Shown: piece after piece, positions 17,275-19,913 of the stretch
Numbering within the stretch: position 1 is the stretch's first letter
How the letters are laid out: every line of letters begins with the position of its first letter
Source of the DNA: Paramacrobiotus metropolitanus
Taxonomy: Eukaryota; Tardigrada; Eutardigrada; Parachela; Macrobiotidae
Assembly: GCF_019649055.1 (NCBI RefSeq)
Contig: NW_026570677.1
Span: 1-19,913, forward strand
Length of the DNA stretch: 19,913 nucleotides
Reading direction: 5' to 3'
Notes under the pieces: generated by a model
What the model was told of the DNA's origin: nothing
Seen by the model: the letters and a program-made list of their open reading frames with translations, nothing else
The model's database searches: none
Position numbers and translations under genes: made by a program

Positions 17275-18240
17275 GTAAGAAAAATGAGCTGTAGAACGTA
17301 TACTGACGTAACCAGGATTAATAAGCATCGTTTGAGCTTTAAAGCGTACCTAGTACATTAATGTACAATAGCTTTCAGCGCTCACGTAGTTTTTCTTAAA
17401 GATCTAGTATTTACGCATTGTTTCGCTGATGCACAAAATGAGATGCAGTTCGAGAACAACGACAATTATTCTTCAAATTTTGCGGGAAACTTCATTTTTT
17501 ATATGTAACCGGGTAAATGGTGGATAGACAGCGCGTTGAATAAGTTAACGCTTACCTAACGAGGCAGAGCTCCATCAGCGCATACTGCTGTGCAATGACC
17601 TTTGTCACTGAATGCACATTACCGCGAAGGAAGCAATAATTAATGATAATGGTTTTGGTGAATGTCTGCGATAACGACACTGGTCCGACCGTGAATTAGG
17701 TGCTACAACAAACCGAAAAATTCGAAATGAGCAGTCTTAATTTGGGGGTTAATGAGGCCTCACGTGTTAAACCAAAGTGCGCGGTAAGCGTCATCAAGTG
17801 AAACAGGAGCGGCAGCGCCGGAAAGTTTTTTATCCGGTCATGCCCATGCACGCCGACAAGTAAGTGCACGTGCAGCTCAGCACGTCAGCACTGCTATGGC
17901 CTAAGCCCGTAATGGCTCTTCACGCCTTGGTTAATGCCGGTATAAGAGCATTAAAAGGCCCTTAATTATCTTCCCCAAGTTTTCCTAATAATACTTTTTT
18001 GATTGGTGTACTACTTCTTAGGTTTTTAGATATAATTTTTTGGTATACCACTCCTTCTTACAATGGACACCATAAATGTGGTTACACTTAAACCGCGCGC
18101 AACCAGATACTTATCTGTACTCAGACATCCAATTCCGTGCTGACCGTCGGCCTGCTGATGTTTACACTTGCACCTTGCACATTTCCCAACGAAAACCATC
18201 AATCGATAGCTCAAACGAATGAGAAAAAAATTCTAAGAAT

Positions 18241-18429
18241 TTTGATACCAAACAAATTGGTTTTTATTACTTGTAGAGAAAATCGAGGTTCTTAAAGTTT
18301 CCGTAGACAAAGCATAGGATCCTGCGTGTGCGTGAAAACAAACCAAACCGTGGATTCCATGCTATGTCTACGGGAAACTTTAGGAACCTCGATTTTCTCG
18401 AAGTAATAAAACCAATTTGACATATCAAA
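18241..18429. repeat. long imperfect inverted repeat (fold-back element, possible MITE or hairpin RNA)
   Basis: The left arm, about 18241-18316, and right arm, about 18358-18429, are reverse complements with few differences. Both contain GAGAAAATCGAGGTT, TAAAGTTTCC and GTAGACA.AGCAT in the same order, and both begin TTTGAT. The arms are about 70 bases with a spacer of about 40 bases. The structure suits a fold-back MITE; transcribed, it would form a long hairpin. No clear target duplication was found. Confidence 0.75.
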
Positions 18430-18505
18430 GTCTGAAAATCTTTACTTTTGGCATTTTTAATAATATGGGGTTTACGGTATTTAATTAAACCCATGGGCCT
18501 CTACT

Positions 18506-18570
18506 GGGGGGGCTTATAACACCAAACAACCTTAGGGGCTCTAGTACGGGGGGCTTGTATGGGGGCTTCA
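18506..18570. repeat. degenerate G-rich repeats
   Basis: Four blocks of four to seven G residues each followed by CT (GGGGGGGCTTATAA, GGGGCTCTAGTAC, GGGGGGCTTGTAT, GGGGGCTTCA) occur within about 60 bases. This could be a degenerate tandem repeat, and the G-runs could allow a quadruplex on the plus strand. Confidence 0.45.
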
Positions 18571-19413
18571 AATTCGATAATTACGGTACGTACGATCACA
18601 GCTGATGCAGATGGATTACACAGTACACCAGTAAGCAATGTTTCGTTAAAATATAACAGTCCTAACACTGAAATGTATGATAAAAAGTTGTCATGCAGTA
18701 GGTACTCTGTACAATAATATTAATGTTTATAATGTATTATTTGCTAGACGATTCGTTAGTAAGTACTGTAATGTATAGCTTGTTTGATTTGAATAATCAG
18801 CATATGTCCAAAAGCCAGCGTCACTCCACCATCAAGGGAATTCGCCGTAGTATCCGTTTCCGCTCCAGCTCGAACTTTAACTGCGGCCTGGAAAATTACG
18901 GGCAATTAATTGGATCATGGAAACAACCGGCTATATAAAAGTTTACGCTGGAGGCTTAATTCTACGGTTATCAGGACCCTACGATTAATCAAGCGTGGGC
19001 CGAATCGTGCGGGATAATAATTGGGCGTATTTTTCGGTTCCCAAGAAAAAGTGAACCACTGTGGGTTTGCTTGGAGAGGCTTATTAGTGAGACAGAAGGA
19101 AAGCCCACTCACTGGATCACAATTCGCCATGACCGCCCTGATTAAACCGCCAAGCGAAGCGATGGAAACATTCCACCTGAATATCTCTTGACCGGTTGCA
19201 GTCGTTAGGACGTCGGCATTCTGACTTTGGAAGTCGCCTTATTTCCGAAAGTAAATTGCTCTGGGACAGCCGGAGAGATGATAAATGTCGGTCAAAATCT
19301 GGGTAGATGCAGTCTAATTTATTTCAGTTGAGTAAGTAATTTTAATCTTTAGTGTCCCTTCTCAATACGGCTTCGAACGACGTCAGCAGCATAAGTATCA
19401 CTCTAATGACTCA

Positions 19414-19450
19414 CTTAGAAAAGGTCTAATGTTATGTTGACCTTTCTAAG
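19414..19450. repeat. short hairpin
   Basis: CTTAGAAAAGGTC and GACCTTTCTAAG pair with a single bulged base around a 12-base loop. No U-tract or gene context suggests a specific role. Confidence 0.5.
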
Positions 19451-19913
19451 AAGAAGCTAAGAAGAAGACGAAGCAATGGTGTCATTGTTTCTTTTTGTAT
19501 GGTTTTCGTTTAAATTCGCTTTGCTTTGCTAGTTCTGCTTTCTGTGGTATCTAACACTTGCATTACGAGTACTTAATTTCTTTTCTGCAAACATTCTGCG
19601 GAGACCAAATCACGAAACATATGGGCTCGCTTTTCAGTGCAAATAGGTTTTCAAAAAATACTTGATCTACTTTGTACAATGGCAGTTGACTAATGATCAT
19701 AAGAGTTCCGATGTACTCGTACGACTTTATTATTTTAGTGAATTTTGTCACAAGATCGCCATCACGCTGACGATCGATAGCCATTCACAGCACTAACAAG
19801 CAAACGTTGCATACTTATTCCCAATTATCGAAGACTGATTAATTTGCTTTGTACGGCGATGCAATATGCATTAGTCGTTAGGGAATTAATTTATTTATTT
19901 ATGCGCATATTAC

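Larger units (their letters stand above)
17275..19913 (+). other. presumed long first intron of the peptide-type GPCR
   Basis: From the donor at 17275 to the window end no exon encoding TM2 onward is seen. The stretch is stop-rich and carries the fold-back element at 18241-18429, G-rich degenerate repeats at about 18506-18570, a TATATAAA at 18932-18939, a hairpin at 19414-19450 and octamers at 19564 and 19714. Whether it is all intron depends on exons outside the window. Confidence 0.5.

Noticed and set aside
1-19913. tRNA, rRNA and CRISPR arrays.
   Set aside because: No B-box plus A-box pair, no rRNA-like block and no regularly spaced repeats were seen on either strand.

Overview
The window is eukaryotic nuclear DNA from an invertebrate animal. 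Genes are split by short GT-AG introns (55 to about 470 bp), AATAAA polyadenylation signals follow several stop codons, and the gene families are metazoan: BTB-BACK-kelch proteins and class A GPCRs. Compact genes, tandem kelch paralogues and a divergent intronless receptor would suit a tardigrade of the Hypsibius/Ramazzottius type, but this is an impression. No rRNA, tRNA or mitochondrial gene is present to fix the taxon.

Left third (1-9033): two copies of a unit made of a plus-strand BTB-kelch gene followed by a minus-strand, tail-to-tail GPCR. Copy 1 is cut by the window edge and decayed. Its kelch exons (1-1071) carry two single-base frameshifts, and its GPCR survives only as two antisense fragments (about 1400-1476 and 1918-2014). 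The second fragment ends at a GTAC-rich palindrome, and the two are separated by a roughly 380-bp insertion between TTAA sites. Copy 2 looks intact: a six-exon, 577-residue BTB-BACK-kelch protein (2373-5506) and a 361-residue intronless GPCR (9033-7948). Between these lie a 249-bp hAT-type MITE with a perfect 8-bp target duplication (6227-6475), a weak small spliced ORF, and a short stretch resembling a retroviral-type aspartic protease.

Middle (9034-14215): about 2 kb without a convincing gene, then a head-to-head pair of paralogous secreted proteins (12014-11153 minus; 13263-14088 plus). Both have a 55-bp signal-peptide exon ending in phase 1, a tiny intron, and one long exon. That exon encodes an Asn/Gln/Ser/Gly-rich region with two internal repeats, a Cys/Pro/Tyr-rich segment, and a basic tail beginning DQRQRK. 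They share a 1.25-kb intergenic promoter region with a candidate TATA box for each gene. I do not recognise the family, and it is the best candidate here for something undescribed.

Right third (14216-19913): mostly non-coding. It holds the first exon of a peptide-type class A GPCR (16930-17274), whose remaining exons must lie beyond the window, and a long imperfect inverted repeat (18241-18429) in the presumed first intron.

All gene structures were read by eye from splice signals, phase and paralogue comparison, without transcript evidence.
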